From: Liolophura sinensis
Lineage: Eukaryota > Mollusca > Polyplacophora > Chitonida > Chitonidae
Assembly (NCBI RefSeq): GCF_032854445.1
Contig: NC_088303.1
Span: forward strand, 18,981,501-19,045,500
Direction of reading: 5' to 3'
Length of the DNA stretch: 64,000 nucleotides
In this document: one piece after another, positions 25,989 through 38,440 of the stretch
How the letters are laid out: the number at the start of each line of letters is the position of its first letter
Position numbering within the stretch: position 1 is the stretch's first letter
Made by a program: the position numbers and the translations under genes
Notes under the pieces: generated by a model
What the model was told of the DNA's origin: nothing
The model's input: the letters and a program-made list of their open reading frames with translations, nothing else
Database searches by the model: none

Positions 25989-28567
25989 GTTTACCCACGT
26001 TTTCTTTTTTATTTACAGTACAGAAAGCGCAAGGTGACGATGGTAGAACGAAGTCCGCTCTGATGGTAAATGGATGAGACGATGGGTAGCTTGTCCGTCC
26101 AGTGTGAATTGGAGTTGACGTCTGTACCCTGCCTTGCCGATCGCCGGTTACTAATAATGACAGAGGCCGACGTCTTCTTTAATATAAAGATTGCATCCGT
26201 GAATCTCCCTCAATGGCGCTGGCCTGGGGAAAAGGAGAGAGACATAACCATTACCCTGGACAGCGAAATAATGCAAATGCGAACCAACAGATGGAAAGAT
26301 AGAGGCATTAATATGTAGCGATTTGATTCCATCGCCCACCTTTCGCGTGAACCATTATCAGGGAGCACAGACAGACGCTACTAATAATACTGTTACAAGT
26401 AATTAGTGTTAGCCGCACGCCACATCTCCTAATCGACTATACCCTGGGGTATTACACTGTCACCAGTTAAATCATAAGCAGCCGGTGTATTACATTGTGA
26501 AATACACTTAGAGCATATTATGTTAGCCTAACACGGGTCCATGTTGAATACAAAAGGTGGGAAATCAACATTTTACGCATTTAATAAGTGTAATTACTTC
26601 TAAGAGCCCATCTCAAAATATGGAAAGAATACATAATTAATTTCAATCACCAGAATCAATACAATCTCTCATATCGCAATATAACAAACTTGGCGACCCC
26701 AGACACAAGAGCTCTATATAGTTTGACATGGAAGCCATGTGTTCTTTTTGTCCACCATAGGCATTTTTAAATCTTCCCAAACAAGAACTGGCATATAATT
26801 AACTCCAGAAATCCATGGAATGATCATTAATTATAACCAAACGCTGACGATTATTATTATTAGAGATAAACCAAAATTTTCCTCGTGTTGTGTTGTTCAT
26901 TCTAGTAAACATGTTGTCAAGTGTTCAATGGTCATCGCATATTTATCTTATTCTAGATAGTGGATGACATCTATCTTGGAATAAAGGAATTAGCTAGAAT
27001 TTGTTCATCTGCTAGCGCCTTCCGATTTAGCTGGTATATTTATGTGCCAGTTCCTTACCTATGTATTATTTTCTTCTTGTTTGTCTTTTTCCTTTTTTTT
27101 AATCAAAACATCTACAGTCTACAACACTGTTGAACTTTGAACAGCGTGAATTATTTGGTTCTACTGTTAATGAAGCCTTGGCCTAAAGTCATGTTGCACA
27201 CATCGCACGGACGAGGTTTATGCCTTTCGTCACAGTGAACTGTTACCACTGTGAAATAATATCTAACAAAACCAAAAACACTCCCTCAGTTTCAACATGC
27301 GGTCGTCATGACAACCACGCACGCTGAGATTCTGGCCTACCAGAATGTGACGTCATTCCCCGTTACTGGGGTAACAACAAATCGAAAACACTAGAGAATA
27401 ACACGGTCCGGATTTCAATAGAACAAAAGTCAGTTATAGCCACGATAAGAGCATCAACATATCCAGTGTGGCTTTTATTCCTGTCAATTTAATTACTTCT
27501 TCCGTGCCTTCAGTTCGCCATACTACGGGAACACTGGCAGTAGTAGCCAGCAAATCGATATGCGCTAGCGTTGTCGTCTTCACAACTTATATACTCCGAC
27601 CAGTAGAGTAGGCGCTGAAACGCCGACTGCTTAAAACGATATGGAAACGAACGTCAAGGGTATCCAAGGTTAAATGGGCTAATACATGTTTGTCTGTGTC
27701 CCCAACTTGTGCTCGTCTCTGGCACTCAAGACAGATGCGAAGCACAAGTTGCAGACATGAAAAAAATAAAATCAACACATGGTTTGAGAAAATCTAGTGT
27801 CCAATATACCAGTCCATTATTGGCAAACAACTAAATGGGAACGTTTTTATTAAATATGCTTTGTATTTAATTTGGTGTGACCTATCTGACATGCATGTTT
27901 CATGACGTGGAGCGCTGCTAATTTATACAGCATTGAGAAACCTGTTGTAATCCTTACCTGGCAAATATGAAAACTGTACCTACAACTAAGCCATTCTGAT
28001 TAAATCCAGATGCAATTGTTCTGAATAGCTTCGACTAAAGTTAGGTGGTTGCTCTTTATATATGAGGGAGGCTGTGTTTTATCACATTAATTATAGTAAT
28101 TTTAATTTTAACAACCAGATGGATACATAATCAAATGCAAGCTGGCATTTGTATTTTCTGACAGCCGTTCACAATTACCTTTCTTTCAACCGAGAGTAAA
28201 GAAAGCTTTCAGACCAATTTAATATACTGGAAATGAAAGCACATTTGCCTAAAGTTTCCACAGCAAAAGTCAATTTCTTGTTACGTAATTATAAGACACC
28301 AAAGATAGAAAACAAACAAACACTAGACATCTCATCGGGGTCATCGATCTATATTTAGACGTGTGGCCAGTCAGCCAATGAGACGCCAGAGTTCCCCCTA
28401 TCATTTACGCCATGAGTTTAGTTATAAATATCAGGTATTGAGAAGGCTCATATAGTGACGCCCTCAGAATTTGACGGCAATACAAGTCAGGATTTGTATG
28501 GCTGCTGTCTCAGAGTTTGGAGAACCGGATCGTGGTTTTGTACTTAGAGACACTTGCTTTTCAATTG

Positions 28568-28745
28568 CTAAAGATCACATGAGGTGTGGGTTCTAACCCG
28601 GCCATGGAGTGGGAATTTGTAGACCCGCCCCTTCTTGCTTATTCTTGATGACGTTCGTGTTTTGGAATGCGCAGTCTAATGTTCCTTGAAGACCACGTGT
28701 CTTCTATAAATATGATGTGAATATACGCACGTCACACCTTGGAAA
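28568..28745 (+). mobile_element. SINE-like repeat with tRNA B-box, copy 2
   Basis: ACATGAGGTGTGGGTTCTAA, then CCCGGCCATGGAGTGGGAAT, CTTGATGACGTTCGTG and ATACGCACGTCAC, in the same order as the copy at 15790-15965. Confidence 0.6.
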
Positions 28746-28805
28746 ATCTTCCATTAACTTGCCCAAGGTCACTAATCGTTAATATTGTCGCTGATGTAAA
28801 CTAAC

Positions 28806-28936
28806 TCGAAGACCTGACCCCAGTTTTTTCAAAAGTATATTAAGATTTAAGTGTATTAAGCCCGGAATTAACTTAAGTTCAGATTAAAGTGCCATTTACT
28901 TAGTATTCGCATTATACTAGTATTAAGATTTAAACC
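28806..28936. mobile_element. Short foldback repeat with TTAAG-rich arms
   Basis: Arms CCCCAGTTTTTTCAAAAGTA...TTAAGATTTAAG and its loose reverse complement ending AAGATTTAAACCTGG. It resembles 57022-57265 and 62368-62500 in composition and layout. Homology among the three is tentative. Confidence 0.3.
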
Positions 28937-28950
28937 TGGTTTGACGTTAA

Positions 28951-29415
28951 AGGCCAAAAAACAACACTTACATCAAATATATCTCAAATGAAAGACCATT
29001 AAACACTGTCCATAGAAACAGTTGGATTTGTTTTTTTATGATTATTTTAACCGAGCAAAATGCATTCAAAACTTTGGATTCTACGGTGGCCTTTTGTCAC
29101 CATATTATGACCAGTGATGTCACATCAGGTTTTTGCCACTTAACACATACATACTGCCAGATATCATCGCCCTAAATGCATGTACATATAAGCACGTTGG
29201 AACGAACTATTTCACGCAAAACATATGAATGTGACGTCGCTGATACCCTCTGGGTCACTTCAGACCGCCATAGAATCTGATGTTTGAAAACCATTTTACC
29301 CGTTTGGAAAAATTCTTAAAAAGTAAACCAAACTATTTTCCTGGAGAGTGTTCAATGGCCTTCAGTCTGATGTATACTTCATTTTAGTGTTGTTGTTTGT
29401 TTTGTTTTTTGCCTT
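28951..29415. mobile_element. Foldback element with ~150-bp terminal inverted repeats flanked by TTAA
   Basis: The left arm (AGGCCAAAAAACAACACT ... GACCATTAAACACTGTCCAT ... TGGATTCTACGGTGGCC) matches the reverse complement of the right arm (AGGCAAAAAACAAAAC ... GGCCATTGAACACTCTCCAG ... CAGATTCTATGGCGGTC). TTAA lies at 28947-28950 and 29416-29419, consistent with a target duplication. No ORF is present, so it is non-autonomous. Confidence 0.75.
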
Positions 29416-31038
29416 TTAATACACTTTTGAACAAATGACCTCAGAATGCTAGACAAAGAAACGTTTCATAATATTATCTCCTGATAGTGAAGAGCTACAG
29501 GTTACATGACCACCTTGTGTTTCAGTCGAACATGGCGACACCTTTGTTGTTGTATTTATATTACTGTTCAGTGCAAAGCTTCTCGATTACAACAGATCTT
29601 ATATAATGAAAACATATCAGCAAAAGACACCTTTAACATTTCGCGTTTTTTAGAATCAGGTTATTATTCTGGCTCATTCTAGAAGCCATGCAAAGAGTCT
29701 GTCATTCATGACTGATTTGTATTTGCTTAGGTTGGAATAGTGGTATTTTTCTAGCTCCATCAAGAAGATTGTCACTCACACGAAATTTCATTAAGTTTAG
29801 TAATATTATGCTTACGTTCTCTATGGTTTATGAACATGCCCAGGGAGATGCGATGAAAATATTAATATTTATCCAGATATGAATTATCAATACCCAGCTG
29901 GATGATGACATCCGATGATAAATGCATTATGTACCTCCCAGATGGTGGATCATTTCAAATTTAACATTCTTCATTTTCCATTTGATTGGCGAGAAACTAG
30001 CTGTCTCACCAGAAACTATGAAAGAAAACATGTACCTATTGCTATGTGATCCATCGTTCCAACGCGATTTCTAATGTAGTGTAAAATCTGGTATTATGAA
30101 AGAAATGCGGTGTGTCTGTAACGCGGAGATCGCTGAAATCGCTACAACAAAATGTCAAATTAGCAATTTACTCCAATATCTGTGTGTGAAAAGGTTCTCT
30201 TAACACAAAAGATTTATTGCTAAATCCTGGCCCTTTTGCTTCTCCCTCTTTGCGCCCGAGCTAAACATGACTGCTTTGATAGTGTCACTCATACGGATTT
30301 TGGAATACCAAAACACCATTGCCTTATGAAAATAAAAACAAGCACACTACATATACATTGCTTTAGTTTTAATATCATTTTATTTCAGTCAAGAAGTGAG
30401 ATCTTCACTCTTCCCTGAGCGATTGACTGTCATCGAGCTAGACCTATGCCTGTACGGCTTGGTTCACAGTGAATCCAATAAATATGTTACACTTATCGAT
30501 TGGAAATTCACTATTAAGTTAATGTGCTCAAATTGTCATTCTACTTTAAAATAAACAGCAAATGTTATTTATGCCTTGTCGGTGGGCATTTAACATGGAG
30601 AGCACATGAAGCAGCGGAACGACTTCATCGTGTCCAAATCATCAAACATTTATATTTCAGTTAGGGAATAAGTTGTCCGATAAAGCCCATAGAACCTTTT
30701 TATTATCAGCTAATATTTTCGTCTTGTCATTCCCTTGTAGAATGGCACTGAGCCTATATCCTTAAGGATAGCCTCCGTCATTACATCCGGGTCGTGATAA
30801 AGCTATCAAAAGGGAGATGAGAGAAAGCCAATCAGCTTAACGAATCTAATTATAGACTGGTTCAAAAATCAATACACAGTTGGCCGGCTTTGATTACGTT
30901 CCCACGCAATATTGTTACTCTAGCTTCAACCAGATGTAGAGCAGACAGTAGAATAAGTTTGTACGCCAAACATCGGCGCTGTTATCTAATGATGTTGTTT
31001 TGTAACCATTATCTCGTAGACGCCCTGGAACTAGAACT

Positions 31039-31137
31039 ATGGCGGAGCGGACTGTTCAATTGAATTGGCACAATGATGCCTCCGAGGAAATAGAGTCTTT
31101 GTTTACACCGACGCGATATGACCGACGACCAAATTAG
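31039..31137 (+). other. Short ORF with a good start context
   Basis: An ATG with A at -3 and G at +4 opens a 32-codon frame, MAERTVQLNWHNDASEEIES and onward, ending TAG at 31135-31137. No donor site or neighbouring exon is evident, so this is a weak candidate. Confidence 0.12.
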
Positions 31138-31504
31138 ACCACTGATGCTCCATGATAGGTGTTTTTAGTGTTCTGTGGCGGTAGTGTGAGTAGGCGTTCA
31201 CTGAAAAGACAGCTGTCTATCACCAATGCATTTTAAAGAAAAGTAATGCTAATTTGGCAGAACACGCCGTTCTTATCATCCTCTATTCTCACCCACTTAA
31301 CGCCTATAATACAGCAGCAAATCTTACTCTTCCGACCTTTTTATTTTTTGCCTTGTTGACAGTTTCCAGTAAATCACACGGTAAAGGGCCAGACTGCTCA
31401 GTGTAGATTTGTGGGCATGTATAAGTGCGCATGAAAATACCGAGAGAGTTTCGGATATCCAGAGCTGATTGATTTATTTCAAGAACAACGACAAAAGAGC
31501 CTCG

Positions 31505-31649
31505 ACCCCCCAGCAAACCTGCGGAAAAACCTGGGTTTCCTCGAGGTTTCTGAATGGGTTCATGCCACCATAATGCTGGCCGCCTTCGTTTAAGTGAATT
31601 ATTCTAGAGTGCGGCGTAAAAACACCAGTCAAATAAATAAATAAATCAA
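31505..31649 (+). mobile_element. V-SINE-like element, 5'-truncated
   Basis: CCTGGGTTTCCTCGAGGTTT (V-domain-like), then CCACCATAATGCTGGCCGCC and GCGGCGTAAAAACACCAGTC, with an (AAATA)n tail. Confidence 0.85.
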
Positions 31650-34207
31650 AGAGCATCTTTCTCTCGTAAGCACGTTCGCATTTTCAACATAGCTCTTTCC
31701 ATTTCGTCTGAGTGTCAAAATTGTTGTTTCTATCGACTCGCTCACAATGGTAGCATTACAGAAGAAGTAACCAGCAATCGTGTAGAGTATTCCGTATCAA
31801 TGCAGTGAATCTATCACTTGCATGTCAAGTGCGTAACTCTTTATTGCAGAATCAATCGCTAAGAATGGTAAACTAATTGACATGGCTGTATCCCATCATA
31901 TTGATCGCATGTTTGAGGTCTCAACTATATGTATGTATTTATAACTCGCTTACAATGGAAGAAGGACTTTCACCCTTTATACCAGCAAATTACTGCGCTT
32001 CTGGTACCATCCCCATCTCTATCTGAGTATTTTTGAATCAGTATGTCGAAGCTATTTCTCTGTATTACTATATCTCTGTAATCAGTATATGTCTGTATTA
32101 CTATGTTTTCTATTTTAGCATGTCTACATGTCAACACTGTACACCTATGTGCTTATCATATTTAATTTTGCCAACATAAACTTCTCAAAGGCAATAACTG
32201 TGATATTATAATTCACTGAAGATCCCGCTAATGTCACCCAGTCATTCCCTCTAAACTTTAAGGAGTGAAACTGTTCTGGAGAGAGCGTGCTGGGGACACG
32301 ATCCACCTGTTAGATCAACTGATATAGGTTGAATGAAATATCGCAAATGGAATACAAAAGCCAGGCCTGTATACGCATCAACTCATTAATCCTGTGTAAA
32401 CCATTATTAATAATATTCATCTATTAGTGTAATGTATAGAGGACGACTACATTAACTAGTGGTTATGGGTTATCGATAAAATTAACGTTGAAGGGTTTGA
32501 TGAATTAGGCCTCCTCTCTAGTGTACAGTAATTACCCCCATGAAACCCCAAACTCACTGAACAGTAATGAACGTTAAGGTAAATTATACATGTTCGCAAA
32601 ATGCAGAGTCAGAATTTTTCTCCTGTTCTCAGTTAAATATCATAGGTCATAGGTCTTTAAATGAGAATTGTGAACAGGACAGAAAGAGCATTAAATTTAT
32701 GTTTTCAGTTAATAGATTCTGTAGTAAATATCTGCATGCAACCAAAGTACGATTTTAAAGCAAACCTGGCAAAGTTTGTTAGTTTCTTGGTTCTTTCACA
32801 AAGGAACTTTATTGTCATCATACAAATGAAATATTATTCGACATGGTGTGAAATATCAAACAAAAAAGCCAAAAATATATTATGAAACTGATGGGTCATT
32901 CAGTTCGAAAAACACGAACATTTATCGGGCTTAAATTCCAGTGAACACCTGTGCGTACCTATATCGAGGTACGACTCTGTGTTTATATATTTGCATTATC
33001 ACAATAGAAAGTCTTACCTTAAAGTATTGCTGATATTAAACCGTTTTATGCTCCATCCACACCTTAAGCTCCTGTCTGAGTTAAAGACCAGCTAAATGAT
33101 TGTAGAGGCAATGGTAAGGGGACATTGCAGATGTAAAACCATTCAACTGCTCCGGCAAGCGACCGTCGATGGCAAATGGCCGTTAACCCAAGTTCTAGCC
33201 AGTTGTCAGCAATCCTTAATCGAATCCAAGGTGACGTGGATTAGGATGAGTTATAAATGACCGCACACAGTATCCGGCAAAAAAGTGGGAAACCTGTCAC
33301 AGCCTAGTTAGCTTACGACATCAGAGAACTGACCGCTGGCAATCGTCCATACAGTATAGGGTTAGACCACAATCCACACCGGCAACTCAACGCCAGCGAT
33401 GTTCGATAGATCCCGCTTGGCGTTCTAGGATAAACTGGATTTTGCCAGTCCGCGTATGTGAGCGTAAAGGTGAGCTTGGAATCTACGACAGCAACAAACG
33501 ATAGAAGCCAATCCGAAGGGGTTTTCTTGACTGGGGGAGGCTATTGATCCGCAGACTGTATTGACGGACCGGCATCGGTAGGGGAAACGATGGCAAAGAC
33601 ATATAAACAGTGCGTCACATCACCCGATGATTCTGGTCAGGATGACCAACGAGCGCAGCGAACAGAGAGAGCATCCAAGCAGCCGAGCCAATACTCGCCA
33701 ACACAGCCAGGCGCTCAATGGACTCTCACCTAGTCTAAGAATAAATCATAATAACGCGATCTCTAGAGGTAAATGACGCTACTCTTTTTTATCCGTTTCT
33801 TCAACATTTGTACTGATGAGAGGCTTTTTCTCTACAGCTTTCTTGTGGGAGCGGAACACCGAGTTCAACTGCATATTGTAGTGACAATTTCTATAATTCC
33901 ATCAACGACCTTCCATCAGAATAGCATGCATGACCTGATACCATCTACATGTATAGAGTCAGGTTATTTTTACTCAACAAACACTGTCGACATCTATCTC
34001 TTTTTTTCACATCGACGGACTGTTTTCGTGGGCTTGGGAGCAATAATCAGTTGACAGCTAACACTGCCATATATACTTAGTCTTTAAATATCTGATGCTT
34101 GGTGGTGATCGCTTGGATTCCACCAAAAGAGCATTTAGCTCGCTCATCAGGCGAAAATCCATGAGTTATCTCTGTGGACAATCGACAGTTACATATTTAC
34201 GTACATC

Positions 34208-34318
34208 TTTTTATTTACGTTCCGTTTCCTCTCACCGTAATGCTGGCCACCATCGTATAAGTGAAATATTCTGAGAACGGCGTAAACACCAATGAAATAA
34301 ATAAATAGATAAATAAAC
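34208..34318 (+). mobile_element. V-SINE-like tail fragment
   Basis: CCGTAATGCTGGCCACCATC, GTATAAGTGAAATATTCTGA and CGGCGTAAACACCAATGAAA, with an AAATAGATAAATAAA tail. Confidence 0.85.
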
Positions 34319-34714
34319 CTACGTTGGAAATTTTATTGCACAATCGTTTCGATTTTAGTACAGATCACGTCAGTTCTTAGTGCTATCACCACTGATTAAA
34401 ATTTTGCCTCAGAGTCTTTCTGCTTAAATGTGTCGTTATAGCATTAATAGCGTTCACTCAAGTAATGATAACATGTCCTCAGAATTCATTTACCTATTCA
34501 CTGTTTTTTCATCGATAATCCGAATTTGTCTGTGTGCAAAAACAATATCAGTTATAGTACTTAACTAAAGCAAGAAATGGTGCATTATTAACGCATCGGA
34601 GAAGGTATTTAACTTTTCCCAAATCCATCATCACTTTCAGTTTATTAATTACGTTGATGGTAATTCCGCAACAGAGATCATAAGGGTGAGTCCATTCTGA
34701 CTCAATATGCTTGT

Positions 34715-34726
34715 CTATTTATTGAT

Positions 34727-34797
<71 letters not shown>
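34715..34797. repeat. (TTTA)n microsatellite
   Basis: About 19 nearly perfect TTTA units. ATTGGTGTTCGGCTGTACCC follows, so it may be the expanded tail of a decayed minus-strand V-SINE. Confidence 0.9.
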
Positions 34798-35235
34798 CTA
34801 GATTGGTGTTCGGCTGTACCCTAGATTTTTGTCAAATAATTCATATTTACTAATCAAATCAAGTTTTCTATATCTACCCAGACAAGCTCAACGTATTAGC
34901 TTTCTGTAAATGTCAGACTCATACCTGTTATTTTTTTTGTGTTAAAGTGATTTTTGGCATTTTACTACCACTTGATCAATAATACAGCCCAGACTGAAAT
35001 AATATCACAAAGTGGATTTGGATTTGCACTTACCAAAAGTCCCCCCTGAGTAAGTGCACCTCCTTCGAATGACAGGAATCCAACTATCTTTTAAAGACAG
35101 CCACCTAATAGACCTTGTGACTTGATTCAATGTAATTGTAACACAATAATTTGAGCAATTATAGACCAATGACGTTTAATATACTGCAATTAACATCACT
35201 ACACTTTCTTTACATAATTCCCCAAGCAATGGTCC

Positions 35236-35400
35236 TTGAGGACGTATTAGTATAAAATCAGAGCAGGGACGACAGTGTAATAGCTGGCTTCTTGTTAATT
35301 TACCTCAGATAGGGTTTTATTCTAACTGTTCATGAAAATGCTTAAATTGTAGCAAATAACACGCCCCCTAGCACCATGACCTAAGCAGAATTAGTTAAGA
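35236..35400 (+). repeat. Dispersed ~200-bp repeat, copy 1
   Basis: ACGACAGTGTAATAGCTGG, TAATTTACCTCAGATAGGGT, TTTATTCTAACTGTTCATG and CCTAGCACCATGACCTAAGC, in that order. Confidence 0.7.
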
Positions 35401-35763
35401 TGCCATCGTTTAAGCATTTACATGAAGAGGCCGGGTGACATGTGACCATTTACCAACCGTCGCTGCTTTGGATGTACTCGCTATAATGTATATGGGTCGA
35501 TCCATTAGCTCTCCAATCCATGGCCAATACAGTCTCTGTGTCAACATGTCAATTAAACCACACAACCAGATAACGTTGGTACGGTACCATGCCTTCAACA
35601 ATGTCGTTGCGTGTTTCCATAGTAACCTATAATGCAGTTTTACCTTTCGTTGGGTTGATCTCGCCCCTAACAGTAAAGTACAAGGCTTTCACTTGTTCCG
35701 ACCTTAAGTAAGGAGGTATGTCAAGTAGCTGAACAATTAACGAGAGTGGTTTTCTCTGGGCAG

Positions 35764-36108
35764 ACCAGCGGTGGCCTAGTAGTTAAGAGTGTCCTCCTCG
35801 AAATCGGGAAACACAAGATCAAACCCGAGTCGAGTCATACCAGTGAAATAGTACATATTCCTTGGCGCTCAGCATTCAGAAGCTAGAACAAAAACACAAG
35901 ACTCGTTTGCCCGGTGTTAGTGTAATGTGACTGAGTTGGGTGTTATGCCACATTTTCGCATGACACGAGAAGACATCTTGTTGCATGTATTTGGCATCAG
36001 TCGCATTTTTCATTGCTTCGTCAATTGATTGTGCACACACCTACGTCACCTCGTCGCCATTTGACTGAAAAATGATAATTACGACGTAAAACCCAAAGCG
36101 TACATGTA
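35764..36108 (+). mobile_element. tRNA-headed SINE, diverged copy
   Basis: AGCGGTGGCCTAGTAGTTAA (A-box-like head), a GATCAAACCC B box, CTTGGCGCTCAGCATTCAG, and a tail ATTTGACTGAAAAATGATAA followed by TTACGACGTAAAACCC. Same family as 3391-3731. Confidence 0.75.
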
Positions 36109-36771
36109 TACATAAACACATACTCACGATCAACGTAGAAACGTTCCCGCCTAAAGCAGTGCGGGCTGCGTAGTCCATTGTTCATTCCTGCTTTCGCCGT
36201 TACGATTTGTGATAAACGTCGCAAAATTCGGATGTGGCTGAGGTCAAAAATCTAATATTTGTTAAGCAAAATTCCACTTAAAGTTTACCCCTGTGAGATA
36301 ATAATTGAATATCAGTCATCATTCTTTCAGATAACTACAATGCAGCCTTAGTAAAAATAATTAACTAACATTTATCCTGGTATCTAAAATGTATTTCCTA
36401 ACAAGAACAAGGAAGTGATATAAATTGTACAGTGGTGCTCCATAAGAGTTAATATCTTAACACCCAGTTATAAGCATGTACAAGTTAACCCACCTAATAA
36501 ATCCAAAGAATTATCATATGATAATCTATATTACAACTTTACCTATGAGGGGTCAAAGGTCACTACATATTCTCTATAACATTGTCCCCATTAACAAATA
36601 AATGCTGTAGGCCTACAATGAATAAATACAGAAAACATAACAGTTTAATGAATATACAGCTAAGCAATTAGTCAAACTCACATGCATCCAGGGTTTTTGT
36701 AATACATTGCTGGATTCCATATCGGGTCTGATTTCCTGACACCATAATCCTGAATATACATATATAAATCA

Positions 36772-36902
36772 ATGCTAGCAACCTGCGGATTGTCGTGTGT
36801 TTCCCCAGGGCTCTGCCCGCTTTCCTCCCACCATAATGCTGGCCGTCGTCCTATAAAAGAAACACTCTCGAGTACGGCGTAAAACACTAAACAAACAAAT
36901 AA
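36772..36902 (+). mobile_element. V-SINE-like element, 5'-truncated
   Basis: GCAACCTGCGGATTGTCGTG, TTTCCCCAGGGCTCTGCCCG, CCACCATAATGCTGGCCGTC and GAGTACGGCGTAAAACACTA, with an AAATAAAA tail. Confidence 0.9.
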
Positions 36903-37198
36903 AAAACCATATGCAACATATTCCTAACATAGAATGCAAATATGTATTCCGTTAACCGATGAAATAATCTTCAGTACATCTGCATAGCATGAATAGAGCT
37001 GAAACGAATAGTCCTGTAGTTTACAGGTCTTCGCCCTTACGTTTTTGATGGTCTTATTTTGACCTCTGTTGAACAACACCAAGCTCTATTTGCCGCACGT
37101 ATTGTCTGATAGTACAACACGAAAGGCAAAATTTCAAGACTTCACATGTTGTCTTTTGTTATAGAGTAAAAATTGTTAGTGACGTTTGCACAAAACAA

Positions 37199-37289
37199 TT
37201 CCCTTCCCACCAAAGAGCTGGCCGCCGTCGCTTAGGTGAAATATTTTTGAGTAAGGCGCAAAACACCAATTGAATAAATAAATGAAATG
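37199..37289 (+). mobile_element. V-SINE-like tail fragment
   Basis: CCCACCAAAGAGCTGGCCGC, GAGTAAGGCGCAAAACACCA and an AAATAAATGAAATG tail. Confidence 0.85.
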
Positions 37290-38164
37290 AAAACCCTCCT
37301 CCATTCCTCGATTACTTGCACAGAGTAACGTACTTCACCTATGATTTCGACCAATCAATTGACGGATGAAGCTATGAAGAATGTGCAATAACAGTGTCAG
37401 ATACATGCAATAAAATGTTAATTGCTAGGTGTAAAATGGCTTGTGAAAGCGTAACTGTCAGTATTTTAACGATCTCATTTGCTTCCAAGGAGCCCTAACG
37501 TGCAATATTTTATGCATTGAATACGTTGGCACTTCTCGTCGTGACTTATTAATCAGGCTGAATATGAGCATTTGTCCTTGGACTAACGGAGAATTAGCAT
37601 ATCTAGCCACGATTAATGGGCATCAGCTGTTGTTTAGACGGTTTAGAAGCATGCCGTTCAAATTACAAAGTGATGATCGCCTTCTCCCACGCCACACAAC
37701 GCCTCCATGCCCACCGCACGCATACTCTTCACTTCACGCAGTAATTTTTCAAACATCTAACCATCAAGATTCGGGATGCTATCTGTACATAGCCTGTAAG
37801 GAGACAAATATTCGAAAGATTAATGATACATTATAGGTTTTCTTCATGTTTGAGGTCATTGTATAACTTGTATGGTTTTTCACGTAGGTAGACGAATGTA
37901 AGTTTTTATAATGTATTTCTGCAAGAACCGATAATCTGCTGCCTGACTAAGCATATCTTTGGCCTTGTCCGCTGGCATTGCATTGATGTGACTGCGTATT
38001 AAATACGATGGCTATTCTACAAGTAATTCTGGATCAGTGACGTCTAATAATTTGTAACTATCATGGCAGCATTTGACCTAATACAGGAGTTCACGGTGTC
38101 ACCTCATACGGGCAAGTAGGTCACCCTTTGGAACATGAACAAATTCTCAGCTTGCCGAAAAGAG

Positions 38165-38440
38165 TTAGTACTGGCAAAACCAATGCCCAGCCAACCAAAC
38201 CCCGCACACTGATTGATCAGGACTGCATCACGTGGCTTTATTTACGTTTCAAACGGGAAACATTGAACTCGAGTACTGTTTTTAAGAACAGTTAGAATAA
38301 AACCCCAACTGAGATAAATTGACAAGTGGCCGCATATCACCAGTAATCCATATTACCATTTGTAAGTTGTATTACTGGTCTGATTCTCTAAACTGCAGCC
38401 TTTTTATATTGTACCAACAACTGCTGAGACACGATATTAT
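38165..38440 (-). repeat. Dispersed ~200-bp repeat, copy 2
   Basis: On the minus strand: GATATGCGGCCACTTGTCAA, TTTATCTCAGTTGGGGTTTT and ATTCTAACTGTTCTTAAAAA, the core of the family seen at 35.3, 43.7, 44.4 and 48.3 kb. Confidence 0.7.

Noticed and set aside
34715-34797. (TTTA)n tract as a polyadenylation or origin element
   Set aside because: A simple microsatellite of the type formed by SINE tails explains it.
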